Shown here piece after piece: positions 19,279-26,965 of a stretch of 64,000 nucleotides of DNA. Source of the DNA: Hyphomicrobiales bacterium (GTDB lineage: Bacteria; Pseudomonadota; Alphaproteobacteria; Rhizobiales; Rhizobiaceae); contig UCIT01000015.1 of assembly GCA_900472625.1 (NCBI GenBank), forward strand, positions 132 through 64,131, in the 5' to 3' direction. The notes beneath the pieces were generated by a model that was not told where the DNA came from, made no database searches, and saw nothing but the letters and a program-made list of their open reading frames with translations. The translations under genes and the position numbers were made by a program. Each line of letters begins with the position of its first letter. Positions within the stretch are counted from its first letter, which is position 1.

Positions 19279-19779
19279 TCAGACGTCGGCGGCAACCCGC
19301 ATCGAGACGATCGAGTCAGGATCCTTCGGTGGCTCGCCCTTGGTGATCTTGTCGACATTTTCCATGCCTTCGATGACCTGGCCCCAGACGGTGTACTGTT
19401 TGTCGAGGAAGGTCGCATCGTCGAAAACGATGAAGAACTGCGAATTGGCCGAGTTCGGGTCGCTGGAGCGAGCCATCGAGCAGACGCCACGCAGATGCTT
19501 TACCGTCGAGAATTCGGCCTTCAGGTTCGGCTTGTCGGAGCCGCCCATGCCGGCGCGATCCAGGCCACCGCCCTGCTTGCCGAACTTCACGTCGCCGGTC
19601 TGCGCCATGAAGCCGGAGATTACGCGGTGGAAGACGACGCCATCATAGGCCTTTTCGCTGGCCAGTTCCTTGATGCGGGCCACGTGGCCAGGCGCTACCT
19701 CAGGCAAAAGCTGGATGACAACCTTGCCCTTGGTGGTTTCCAGGATGATGGTGTTTTCGGGATCCTTGATCTCGGCCAT
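19279..19779 (-). CDS. ppiB: Cytosolic peptidyl-prolyl cis-trans isomerase (cyclophilin)
   Basis: The 166-residue protein is a single cyclophilin domain without signal peptide, so it acts in the cytosol as a proline isomerase. Motifs are YDGVVFHRVISGFMAQTGD, SMARSSDPNSANSQFFIVF and FLDKQYTVWGQVIEGMENV. The active-site arginine is in FHRVI. It follows a periplasmic paralogue by 26 bases, an arrangement typical of rhizobia. Confidence 0.93.
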   Translation of the reverse strand: MAEIKDPENTIILETTKGKVVIQLLPEVAPGHVARIKELASEKAYDGVVFHRVISGFMAQTGDVKFGKQGGGLDRAGMGGSDKPNLKAEFSTVKHLRGVCSMARSSDPNSANSQFFIVFDDATFLDKQYTVWGQVIEGMENVDKITKGEPPKDPDSIVSMRVAADV

Positions 19780-19805
19780 TCTTGTTCTCCTACTTCTTTT
19801 GAAAC

Positions 19806-20369
19806 TTACTTCTTGCCGATGGTGACTTTGACCATCTGGTCGGGATCGGTGACTTCGCCGTTCTGGCCTTCACCCTTCTTGATCTTGTCGACATTTTCCA
19901 TGCCGGAGATGACCTTGCCGACGACCGTGTACTGGCCGTTCAGGAACGAGCCGTCCGCGAACATGATGAAGAACTGCGAGTTGGCGGAATTCGGGTCCTG
20001 CGAGCGCGCCATGCCGACCGTGCCGCGCACAAACGGCGTCTTCGAGAACTCGGCCGGGATGTTCGGCAGATCCGAACCGCCGGTGCCGACCTGGGCCTTG
20101 TCGAAGCCCTTGGACACATTGCCGTACTGCACGTCGCCGGTCTGGGCCATGAAGCCGTCGATGACGCGGTGGAAAGCAACGCCGTCGTAGGCGCCCTTTT
20201 TGGCTAAAGCCTCGATCTGGGCGACATGCTTCGGCGCGACGTCGGGCGCCAGTTCGATCACAACTGGACCGGTCTTCAGCTGGATCGTCATGGTGTCGGC
20301 CGCGAAAGCGTCGCCGGCAAACGAAGCGAGATAGAGCACGCCGGCAAATGCGAGATAAAACAGTTTCAT
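19806..20369 (-). CDS. Periplasmic peptidyl-prolyl cis-trans isomerase (cyclophilin)
   Basis: The 187-residue protein has a signal peptide (MKLFYLAFAGVLYLASFAGD, cut after AFA) followed by a cyclophilin domain with YDGVAFHRVIDGFMAQTGD and MARSQDPNSANSQFFIMFAD. It should help folding of exported proteins in the periplasm. It resembles the neighbouring cytosolic cyclophilin strongly, which suggests a tandem duplication followed by gain of a signal peptide. It is 25 bases downstream of coaD. Confidence 0.92.
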   Translation of the reverse strand: MKLFYLAFAGVLYLASFAGDAFAADTMTIQLKTGPVVIELAPDVAPKHVAQIEALAKKGAYDGVAFHRVIDGFMAQTGDVQYGNVSKGFDKAQVGTGGSDLPNIPAEFSKTPFVRGTVGMARSQDPNSANSQFFIMFADGSFLNGQYTVVGKVISGMENVDKIKKGEGQNGEVTDPDQMVKVTIGKK

Positions 20370-20394
20370 GTGAGCTCCGTTGCGGCGAGTTCGC

Positions 20395-20889
20395 CTAGGA
20401 TTTGCGCTTGGATTGAAGGGCTTTCAAGACGGCGTCAGGCACGAACGCGCTGACATCGCCTCCCATGCCCGCGATTTGGCGGACCAATGTGGCGGTTATG
20501 GGCCGCGAGGCTGTTCCGGCAGGCAGAAAAACGGTCTGGATATCTGGCGCCATCTGCCTGTTCATACCGGCCATCTGCATTTCGTAGTCGAGATCGGTGC
20601 CGTCGCGAAGACCGCGGATCAGAAGCGTCGCGCCATGCGCCCGCGCCGCATCCACCACCAGATTGTCAAACGAGACGACGGAAATCTCCGAGAGCTTGCC
20701 GGGCAGAACTTCGGCGAGCGACTGACGGATCAGATCGGCCTTTTCCTCGAACGAGAAAAGCGGCGCCTTGCCCGGATGAACACCGATCGCGACGATCACC
20801 TTGGACGCAACATTCAGCGCCTGCACGAGCACATCGACATGTCCGTTCGTGATCGGGTCGAAAGACCCGGGATAGAAAGCTGTCGTCAT
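20395..20889 (-). CDS. coaD: Phosphopantetheine adenylyltransferase
   Basis: CoaD transfers AMP to 4'-phosphopantetheine, the next to last step of coenzyme A synthesis. The nucleotidyltransferase motifs are [15 protein letters not shown] at the start, [19 protein letters not shown] and the C-terminal [10 protein letters not shown]. The 164-residue length fits. The start at 20889 is favoured because longer frames add a basic stretch unlike homologues. It heads the group coaD-cyclophilin-cyclophilin-queA-tgt. Confidence 0.95.
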   Translation of the reverse strand: MTTAFYPGSFDPITNGHVDVLVQALNVASKVIVAIGVHPGKAPLFSFEEKADLIRQSLAEVLPGKLSEISVVSFDNLVVDAARAHGATLLIRGLRDGTDLDYEMQMAGMNRQMAPDIQTVFLPAGTASRPITATLVRQIAGMGGDVSAFVPDAVLKALQSKRKS

Positions 20890-21081
20890 CGGTCCGACCG
20901 TTTGGTTTCGACGCCTTTTGTCACGGATAAAGCCGTGCCGCAAGTCATTTGCCCGAGCTGCCTGCCGCGACTGAATGCTGGATGAACGGGTCATTCAAGG
21001 CCGCTTCAGCCGCCATGCTTATAACGGAATGCATCAACGCCGCCGATGCCATTCCGGTCTCGGCTAATCCTGGAAACCCCG

Positions 21082-21258
21082 ATGCTCATCCTGCTTGTCA
21101 TCACCGCCGTCGCCCTCTCGCTCGCTGCCGAATTTCTCTATGCATACGTCGAGGAAATCCGCGATGGCGGCTGGGTACGCGATGACGTCAGGGAACATCA
21201 CGAGATCGTTCGCGTTATAGGTCGTGTCGCCTTTAAACCGATTAGAGATGACGCATAA
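21082..21258 (+). CDS. Small membrane-anchored protein (58 aa), hypothetical
   Basis: From the ATG at 21082 the frame gives 58 residues: one N-terminal transmembrane segment (MLILLVITAVALSLAAEFLY) and a charged cytosolic tail with EEIRDGGWVRDDVREHHEIV. Spacing from TGGAAAC is acceptable for translation. I do not recognise the family. It precedes two further very small membrane-protein genes on the same strand. Confidence 0.5.
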   Translation: MLILLVITAVALSLAAEFLYAYVEEIRDGGWVRDDVREHHEIVRVIGRVAFKPIRDDA

Positions 21259-21416
21259 ACCGATTTAATAACATGAACGCCAGATGAACGAGGCATTCAA
21301 ACAGGCTTCAGATCAGCGTTGGTAAACGAGTAGTCAATGTCCCGCGGAACCATTTCCAAACGGACGCGTTCTTTCAATCGAAGCGTTGCGCGAATAGGCG
21401 CTACAAGGAAGATGAT

Positions 21417-21572
21417 ATGCCAAACAAGATTACCATGATTAACGTAGTATGGATGGTAATGATGACGGGTATGCTTGCAGCAACTGTTGCGCTTTACGAT
21501 CAGAAAGTTGATGCGTCCAAAGTATATGGTCCCTATGCGTCGGCCCGTGCGGCCGTTATGAGCCAATACTGA
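21417..21572 (+). CDS. Very small membrane protein (51 aa), hypothetical
   Basis: The ATG at 21417 is preceded by AAGGA seven bases upstream. The 51-residue product starts MPNKITMINVV, has one hydrophobic segment (VVWMVMMTGMLAATVALYD) and ends with a short tail KVYGPYASARAAVMSQY. The local GC content is lower than in neighbouring genes. No known family is recognised. A second small gene follows 33 bases later, before a strong terminator. Confidence 0.5.
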   Translation: MPNKITMINVVWMVMMTGMLAATVALYDQKVDASKVYGPYASARAAVMSQY

Positions 21573-21605
21573 GGGACGTGAAAGCAACATCCTGGAGGAT
21601 TGCTT

Positions 21606-21740
21606 ATGTTCACGATCTTGACTGTGCTTACCGCCCTTATCAGCATCATGTTTATCGTCTCAGTGGCGTCGACCGTAACCGCGCTGCGGCGTGAAAACGA
21701 AGACGACAAGAGATTGCAGGGCAAGCATAGCGTCTTTTGA
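21606..21740 (+). CDS. Very small membrane protein (44 aa), hypothetical
   Basis: The ATG at 21606 has an excellent ribosome site, GGAGGAT, six bases upstream. The 44-residue product is one transmembrane helix (FTILTVLTALISIMFIVSVA) followed by a charged tail, ALRRENEDDKRLQGKHSVF. A strong intrinsic terminator follows 34 bases after the stop, which supports a real transcript. Function unknown. Confidence 0.55.
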   Translation: MFTILTVLTALISIMFIVSVASTVTALRRENEDDKRLQGKHSVF

Positions 21741-21774
21741 TCTGCATCGAGCAGTCCGACAGCCGCACTGGAAG

Positions 21775-21814
21775 AAAAAGCCGGAAGGGTCTCCCACCCT
21801 TCCGGCTTTTTTTC
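21775..21814. terminator. Strong bidirectional terminator
   Basis: AAGCCGGAAGGGT (21778-21790) and ACCCTTCCGGCTT (21796-21808) form a perfect 13-bp stem with a 5-base loop, flanked by AAAAA on one side and a TTTTTTT run on the other. It ends the small-protein transcript on the plus strand and the Mla operon on the minus strand. Confidence 0.92.
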
Positions 21815-21844
21815 TTGCATAAACTTTGAAAAGACGCGATCCGA

Positions 21845-22459
21845 TCAGATCGACTTCAGCGTCCAATCGACAATCTCGCTGGTGACGCCGGCAAAGGCGC
21901 GGTCGAGCGCCTTGACGAAGACCTCGTTTGAGCTGCCGCCTGTTGGCACCGATTGTGTGAACACCTTCTGTGCCCGCACCGAGCCGTTGCGGTCGTTGAG
22001 AATCTTCGCGGATATCTCCACCACGGCCTGGCTGCCGCCCCCCGTGCGAATTTCGAAAGCGCGGATGTCGGTGACGACCTGATAGTCGATTGCCAGCCCC
22101 TGCCCCGGAATGCCGACCCCGCCGACCTTGCCTGAGTTCTCGTAGGCTTCGACCAGCTTGGCCTGCACCATGCGCGGCAGCTTGTCGCTCCACTGCGCCT
22201 TGGCGAGATATTGTATCTCCGACGAGGACACCTTGATGACGATCTGCTCGCTGTTCAGCGCCTGCAGCGCCGTCGGCTGCTGCACCAGGATCTGCCGGCC
22301 CTTCGCCAACGGTCCGCTGCCGCCGACGGGCGCCGACAGGTCAAACGTATCGTTTTTCGCTGCCGTTCCGCAGCCTGAGAGCACTGCTGCCAGCAACGGC
22401 ATGGCGATCGCGCTTTTCAGCAGCCACGAGCGACGCAAAAACAAATCCGACACAGCCAT
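21845..22459 (-). CDS. ABC-type transport auxiliary lipoprotein (PqiC-like)
   Basis: The 204-residue product has a lipoprotein signal with Cys30 in AVLSGCG. The mature part shows DLSAPVGG, ILVQQPTALQALNSEQIVIK and YLAKAQWSDKLPRMVQAKLVEAYENSG, a pattern of the ABC-type transport auxiliary lipoproteins that partner MCE systems at the outer membrane (PqiC in E. coli). It is the last gene of the Mla-type operon and overlaps nothing but is only 16 bases from mlaD. The start at 22459 has GGGGAAG upstream. Confidence 0.85.
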   Translation of the reverse strand: MAVSDLFLRRSWLLKSAIAMPLLAAVLSGCGTAAKNDTFDLSAPVGGSGPLAKGRQILVQQPTALQALNSEQIVIKVSSSEIQYLAKAQWSDKLPRMVQAKLVEAYENSGKVGGVGIPGQGLAIDYQVVTDIRAFEIRTGGGSQAVVEISAKILNDRNGSVRAQKVFTQSVPTGGSSNEVFVKALDRAFAGVTSEIVDWTLKSI

Positions 22460-22475
22460 ATGCTGACTTCCCCTG

Positions 22476-23846
22476 TTAACGCCGGCTACGGCCGTCATAT
22501 TGTTTCACGCTGTCCCCGCCGAAAATCAGGCGCTGCGGGTCCTTGTCGAAATTGCTGATCGCATCGTTGAGGTTCTGGAAAGTCGAACGGGCATCGTTGA
22601 CCAAGGCCTGAACGTCACGCAGTCCGCCGCTCGAGAACTTCTGCAGGTTATCGGCAATCGGCCCGATGCGGGCATTCAGATTGTCCGCCACCTTCTTGAA
22701 CGATTCTAGCGTGTCGCGCGCCTGCGTGAACATCGACTGCGTGCTGTCATCGCCGAGCAGCGTGTCGAGCTTCGCAAGGATGCCATCGACGCGGGTCGAG
22801 GCGGCATTGAGCTTGTTCGACATCTCGGTGACGTTCTGGATCGTCGAGTCTATGTCCTTCTGGTGGGCATTCACCGTGTTGGCCACATCCTTGATGGAAG
22901 CCACGGCAACGCGAGCATCCTTGGTCGCCTGCGAGATGTCGTCAACGGACCCCTTGACCTTGGCAGGATCGATCTGCGCCACCAGCGTATCGACCTTGTC
23001 GAGCGTCGCCTGCGCCTTCTTGCCGAAGTCGTTGTAGGTGGTCGCCGTTTCCTGGAATTTCTGGATCGCATCCTTCAGTCCGCCGGAAGCGTCTGCAACG
23101 TTCTTGCTGACGGTCTCGGCGTTGGTGAGAATGGTATCGACCTTCTTGGCATCGACCGCCTTGACCAGCGCCTCGACGGCTGCCAGCGTCGAGTCGACTC
23201 GGCCCGAAACGTTGCGCACCGTCTCGGAAAGCTGTCCGACACTCTGCAGGAAGCTGTCTATGTTGCCGGAGTTCTTGGCCAGCGCATCCGAGAAGGTCTC
23301 GGCGTTCTGCAATGTCTTGGTCAGCGGTCCGCGCGCGTCCTTGACGAATCCCTGCACCTGCCCGACGGCGTCGTTGGCACGGTCGAGGATCTTGTCGGCC
23401 GTCGCCAGAAGGTTGGTGACGCTCGACTGGTCGGCGACGATCACCGCCCGCTTGCCCGTCTCGGCCGCCGTCTGCAGGATGTTCTTCTCGCCCACCCGGC
23501 CGCCGGACAATTCGATATAGGCCGCACCCGTCAGACCCTGGATCTCGAGGATCGCCTTGGTCGTCGGGTAGATCGGTGCATCGACGCGAACCTCGGTGAA
23601 GGCCAGCGAGAATTGCGGATCGTCGGCATCGATGGACAGTGACTGCACCGAGCCGACCTGAATACCGTTGAAACGCACCGGCGAGCCGACGCTGAGGCCG
23701 TTGGCCGAGCCCGGAATGCGCACGATCAGCTCCGACATCGGTCCGCCGCGCCCATACTCTGCCATCCAGTAGACGAAGCCGAACGCAGCCGCGATGACCA
23801 GGACCGTGAAGAAGCCGACGATTGTGTAGTTCGCTTTGGTTTCCAT
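22476..23846 (-). CDS. mlaD: MlaD family protein (MCE domain) with long coiled coil
   Basis: MlaD-type proteins form hexamers anchored in the inner membrane that guide lipids through the periplasm. The 456-residue protein has one N-terminal helix (YTIVGFFTVLVIAAAFGFVY), one MCE domain (about residues 38-118: GSANGLSVGSPVRFNGIQVG, LEIQGLTGAAYIELSGG) and about 330 residues of predicted helix with repeated A, D, N and V spacing. E. coli MlaD has 183 residues, so the helical extension is the notable part and may form a long tube or coiled coil. Operon with mlaE, mlaF and the lipoprotein. Confidence 0.9.
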   Translation of the reverse strand: METKANYTIVGFFTVLVIAAAFGFVYWMAEYGRGGPMSELIVRIPGSANGLSVGSPVRFNGIQVGSVQSLSIDADDPQFSLAFTEVRVDAPIYPTTKAILEIQGLTGAAYIELSGGRVGEKNILQTAAETGKRAVIVADQSSVTNLLATADKILDRANDAVGQVQGFVKDARGPLTKTLQNAETFSDALAKNSGNIDSFLQSVGQLSETVRNVSGRVDSTLAAVEALVKAVDAKKVDTILTNAETVSKNVADASGGLKDAIQKFQETATTYNDFGKKAQATLDKVDTLVAQIDPAKVKGSVDDISQATKDARVAVASIKDVANTVNAHQKDIDSTIQNVTEMSNKLNAASTRVDGILAKLDTLLGDDSTQSMFTQARDTLESFKKVADNLNARIGPIADNLQKFSSGGLRDVQALVNDARSTFQNLNDAISNFDKDPQRLIFGGDSVKQYDGRSRR

Positions 23847-23855
23847 CTTATCCGC

Positions 23856-24704
23856 TCACTTCCCGCGGCTATCTTGCGCCAGCCTGTAGTCGGCTGTGGC
23901 GTGGCTATCCTGCGGCACGATCGAACGCGCGCGCTTGCCCTTGAAATAAGCCTGGACCCAAGGGTCGTCATAGGCCAGCATGTCTTCGATCGTTCCCTCA
24001 ACCATCACCCGCTTCTTGCCGAGCACCGCGATGCGGTCGCAGACGGAAAACAGGCTGTCGAGGTCGTGTGTCACCATGTAGACGGTCAGTCCCAGCGTAT
24101 CGCGCAGCTTGGCGATCAGATCGTCAAACTCGGCGGCGCCGATCGGATCGAGGCCCGAGGTCGGTTCGTCGAGAAACACCAGTTCCGGGTCGAGCGCCAG
24201 AGCGCGTGCCAGTGCGGCGCGCTTGATCATGCCGCCTGAAAGCTCCGAGGGATACTTGTCGGCGGCATCGGCCGCCAGTCCCACCAGCCGAATCTTCAGA
24301 TGCGCCAGTTCGTCCATCAGGGATGTCGGAAGGTCGAGATACTCGCGCATCGGAACCTGGATGTTTTCCTTGACCGTCAGCGATGAAAAAAGCGCGCCCT
24401 GCTGGAACAGCACACCGAGGCGCATGTCGAGCGCATTGCGCTGCGGCTCGTTAAGCTCGTCGAAATCCTGGCCAAGAATCTTGATCTGGCCGGACCGTCG
24501 CGGCAGCAGCCTCAGCACCGTACGCATCAGCACCGACTTGCCGGTGCCGGACGCGCCGACGAAGCCAAGGATCTCGCCCTTGTAGATATCGAGATTGAGA
24601 TTATCGAGAACGATCTTCGACCCGAAGCCGACAGTGACGTCGCGCGCCGAAAGCACGATATCCCGTCCCGCTTCATCCTTGGTCGTTGTCTGCTGTTCGT
24701 CCAC
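23856..24704 (-). CDS. mlaF: ABC transporter ATP-binding protein MlaF
   Basis: The 282-residue ATPase energises the MlaE permease for phospholipid transport between the membranes. Visible motifs: Walker A GASGTGKS, Q-loop FQQGALFSSLTV, signature ELSGGMIKRAALARALALD, Walker B LVFLDEPTSGLDP and switch MVTHDLDSLF. The GGMIKR signature and SSLTV are typical of the Mla/Ttg2A branch. It lies 9 bases downstream of mlaE and 9 bases upstream of mlaD. Confidence 0.93.
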   Translation of the reverse strand: MDEQQTTTKDEAGRDIVLSARDVTVGFGSKIVLDNLNLDIYKGEILGFVGASGTGKSVLMRTVLRLLPRRSGQIKILGQDFDELNEPQRNALDMRLGVLFQQGALFSSLTVKENIQVPMREYLDLPTSLMDELAHLKIRLVGLAADAADKYPSELSGGMIKRAALARALALDPELVFLDEPTSGLDPIGAAEFDDLIAKLRDTLGLTVYMVTHDLDSLFSVCDRIAVLGKKRVMVEGTIEDMLAYDDPWVQAYFKGKRARSIVPQDSHATADYRLAQDSRGK

Positions 24705-24713
24705 GCAAAATCC

Positions 24714-25883
24714 CTAAAAATTAATGGCTGCATAGAACATGGCGAAGAGCCCGTCCATGAGAATGACGACGAAGATCGCCTTCACAACCGCCGCCGTTAC
24801 GTGCTGTCCAAGCGATTCGGCGCTACCACCTACCTTTAAGCCTTCGACGGCCGCAACGATACCGATAACCAGCGCCATGAACGGCGCCTTGATCATGCCG
24901 GACAGAACTGTCGACAGGGTGATGGCTTCATGCAGGCGGGCAATGAAGTTGGCGAAGGTGATGCCGGAATAGCCCCAGGCGACGACGGCCGCACCGAACA
25001 GCGAGGCGAAATTCGCCAGCACCGTCAGCAGCGGCAAGGCGACAGTGAGCGCCACCAAACGTGGAAAGATCAGCACGCCGATCGGGTTAAGGCCCATGAC
25101 CTTCAGCGCATCGACCTCTTCGCGCATCTTCATCGAGCCGATTTCGGCCGTAATGGCGCTGCCGGAGCGACCCGCAATCATGATAGCGGTGAGCAGCACG
25201 CCGATTTCGCGCAGCTGCAGAATGCCGACGAGATCGACCACGAAGACTTCGGCGCCGAAATAGCGCAGCTGGAAGGCGCCCTGCTGCGCGATGATCGCGC
25301 CGATCAGAAACGACATCAGCAGAATGATCGGAACGGCGCGCACGCCCATATGGTCGATCTGGTTGACGATCGATGCCGGCGATACGCCGCTGCCGCGACC
25401 GAACTTCATCTGCGCGCCGCGCACAGCCGAGCCGAGGATGTACATCGCCGCGGCCAGATTGTTCCACAGGTCGTACATCAGACGGCCTATCGGCGCGAAC
25501 AGCTTTTCCTGCAACGACCGCGCCGGCACCTGTTCGACCTCGGGCTTTTCCGGCTCTTCAGAGAACGACGCCAGCAGTTCGTCAATATGCGGATTGCTGC
25601 CTTCGATCTGGACGCTGCCGCCGGCCTCCTCGACCTGCTTCTTCAGCCGGCAGAGCAGCCACACGCCTGCGGTGTCGATATCGGTAATCCCGGACAGATC
25701 GAGCGTCAGCGCGCCCTTGTTGTCGCCGTGGAGTTTCTCGAAGTCCTTGAGGACGAGATGGATGTTGGCGCTTCGCCAGTTGCCCTCGAGAAGCACGCGA
25801 GTACCCGAACCATTTGCCTGGTCGTCCACGTGCAGTGAGGCGGCGTTACGGTGCTCGGACTTCAAAATGCTTGTGTCTCTCAA
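24714..25883 (-). CDS. mlaE: MlaE permease with N-terminal STAS domain
   Basis: The 389-residue protein fuses two parts that are separate in E. coli. Residues about 15-120 are a STAS domain with LTLDLSGITDIDTAGVWLL, equivalent to MlaB. Residues about 130-389 are the MlaE permease with GAIIAQQGAFQLRYFGAEVF, REIGVLLTAIMIAGRSGSAI and EVDALKVMGLNPIG. It works in the inner membrane with MlaF. It is the first gene of the operon. No mlaC (soluble periplasmic carrier) is present; the lipoprotein and long MlaD probably replace it. Confidence 0.94.
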   Translation of the reverse strand: MRDTSILKSEHRNAASLHVDDQANGSGTRVLLEGNWRSANIHLVLKDFEKLHGDNKGALTLDLSGITDIDTAGVWLLCRLKKQVEEAGGSVQIEGSNPHIDELLASFSEEPEKPEVEQVPARSLQEKLFAPIGRLMYDLWNNLAAAMYILGSAVRGAQMKFGRGSGVSPASIVNQIDHMGVRAVPIILLMSFLIGAIIAQQGAFQLRYFGAEVFVVDLVGILQLREIGVLLTAIMIAGRSGSAITAEIGSMKMREEVDALKVMGLNPIGVLIFPRLVALTVALPLLTVLANFASLFGAAVVAWGYSGITFANFIARLHEAITLSTVLSGMIKAPFMALVIGIVAAVEGLKVGGSAESLGQHVTAAVVKAIFVVILMDGLFAMFYAAINF

Positions 25884-25981
25884 GGCTTACGGCGACATTG
25901 CCGACTCGCGAACATCGGTTCGCCGCGTTCAGCCAATATAACGATGCCACATCAGATTTCCATGCTTGCGGGATTGCAATT

Positions 25982-26965
25982 ATGCCACGGTCACTCGAAA
26001 TCCACACCGATACATTTCCGATTGCAGGGACGTTCACGATTTCGCGCGGCAGCAAAACCACTGCCGAGGTGATCGCCTGCGTCATACGCGAGGGCAGTAT
26101 CGTGGGACGCGGCGAATGCTTGCCCTATCGACGTTACGGCGAAACGATCGACAACGTCGCCGCGCAGATCGAGGCTGTCCGCCCGCGCATCGAGCAGGGC
26201 CTCTCCCGCCACGACCTGCAGAGCGCCATGCCGCCGGGCGCCGCGCGAAACGCCGTCGATTGCGCGCTCTGGGATCTGGAAGCCAAGCGCGCAGGCACCT
26301 CGGTCGCAGCCATGCTCGGCCTCGCGACGCCGCAACCGCTGACGACGGCCTTCACCATCTCGCTCGGCGAGCCGGACGTCATGGCGGCGCAGGCGCGTGC
26401 CTATGCCGGCCGCACCTTGCTCAAGGTCAAGGTCGGCACGTCGGACGACGAAAGCCGCATTCGCGCCGTCCGCGCCGCCGCCCCCAACACGTCAATCATC
26501 CTCGACGCCAACGAAGGCTGGCCCGAAGACACGCTGGAGCACCATCTGCGCATCGCCGCCGATGCCGGCGTGGCGCTGGTCGAACAGCCGCTGCCGGCGG
26601 GCAAGGACGCCTTGCTGGCCACGATCGATCGGCCGATCGTCGTCTGCGCCGATGAAAGCGTTCACCACACCGGCGATCTTGCCGGTCTGCGCGACCGCTA
26701 CGACGCCATCAACATCAAGCTCGACAAGACGGGCGGATTGACCGAGGCGCTGGCCATGAAGCTGGAAGGGCAGCGTCTGGGTTTTCAGATCATGCTGGGC
26801 TGCATGGTCGGAACCTCGCTCGCCATGGCGCCCGCCGTGCTGCTGGCGCAAGATGCCGAGTTCGTCGATCTCGACGGGCCGTTGCTTCTGGCACGCGATC
26901 GGGAACCCGGGCTGCGCTATCAGGCCTCTCTGGTCTTCCCGCCGGAGCCTGCTCTCTGGGGCTGA
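25982..26965 (+). CDS. dgcA: N-acetyl-D-glutamate racemase / dipeptide epimerase-like (enolase superfamily)
   Basis: The 327-residue protein belongs to the mandelate racemase/muconate lactonising branch. It has the KxK motif in LLKVKVG, metal ligands in ILDANEGW, VEQPLPAG and VCADESVH, and a second general base in INIKLDKTGGL. The nearest named groups are L-Ala-D/L-Glu epimerases of murein recycling and DgcA, which racemises N-acetyl-D-glutamate; I favour DgcA from sequence character but dgcN is not adjacent. The start at 25982 removes an N-terminal stretch with no family resemblance. Its 3' end overlaps the convergent MFS gene by 46 bases. Confidence 0.75.
   Translation: MPRSLEIHTDTFPIAGTFTISRGSKTTAEVIACVIREGSIVGRGECLPYRRYGETIDNVAAQIEAVRPRIEQGLSRHDLQSAMPPGAARNAVDCALWDLEAKRAGTSVAAMLGLATPQPLTTAFTISLGEPDVMAAQARAYAGRTLLKVKVGTSDDESRIRAVRAAAPNTSIILDANEGWPEDTLEHHLRIAADAGVALVEQPLPAGKDALLATIDRPIVVCADESVHHTGDLAGLRDRYDAINIKLDKTGGLTEALAMKLEGQRLGFQIMLGCMVGTSLAMAPAVLLAQDAEFVDLDGPLLLARDREPGLRYQASLVFPPEPALWG

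Noticed and set aside
17881-20190. Open frame of 769 codons on the plus strand across tgt, queA and both cyclophilins
   Set aside because: It covers four well-supported minus-strand genes and has no recognisable motif or ribosome site. Codon-phase artefact of high GC.
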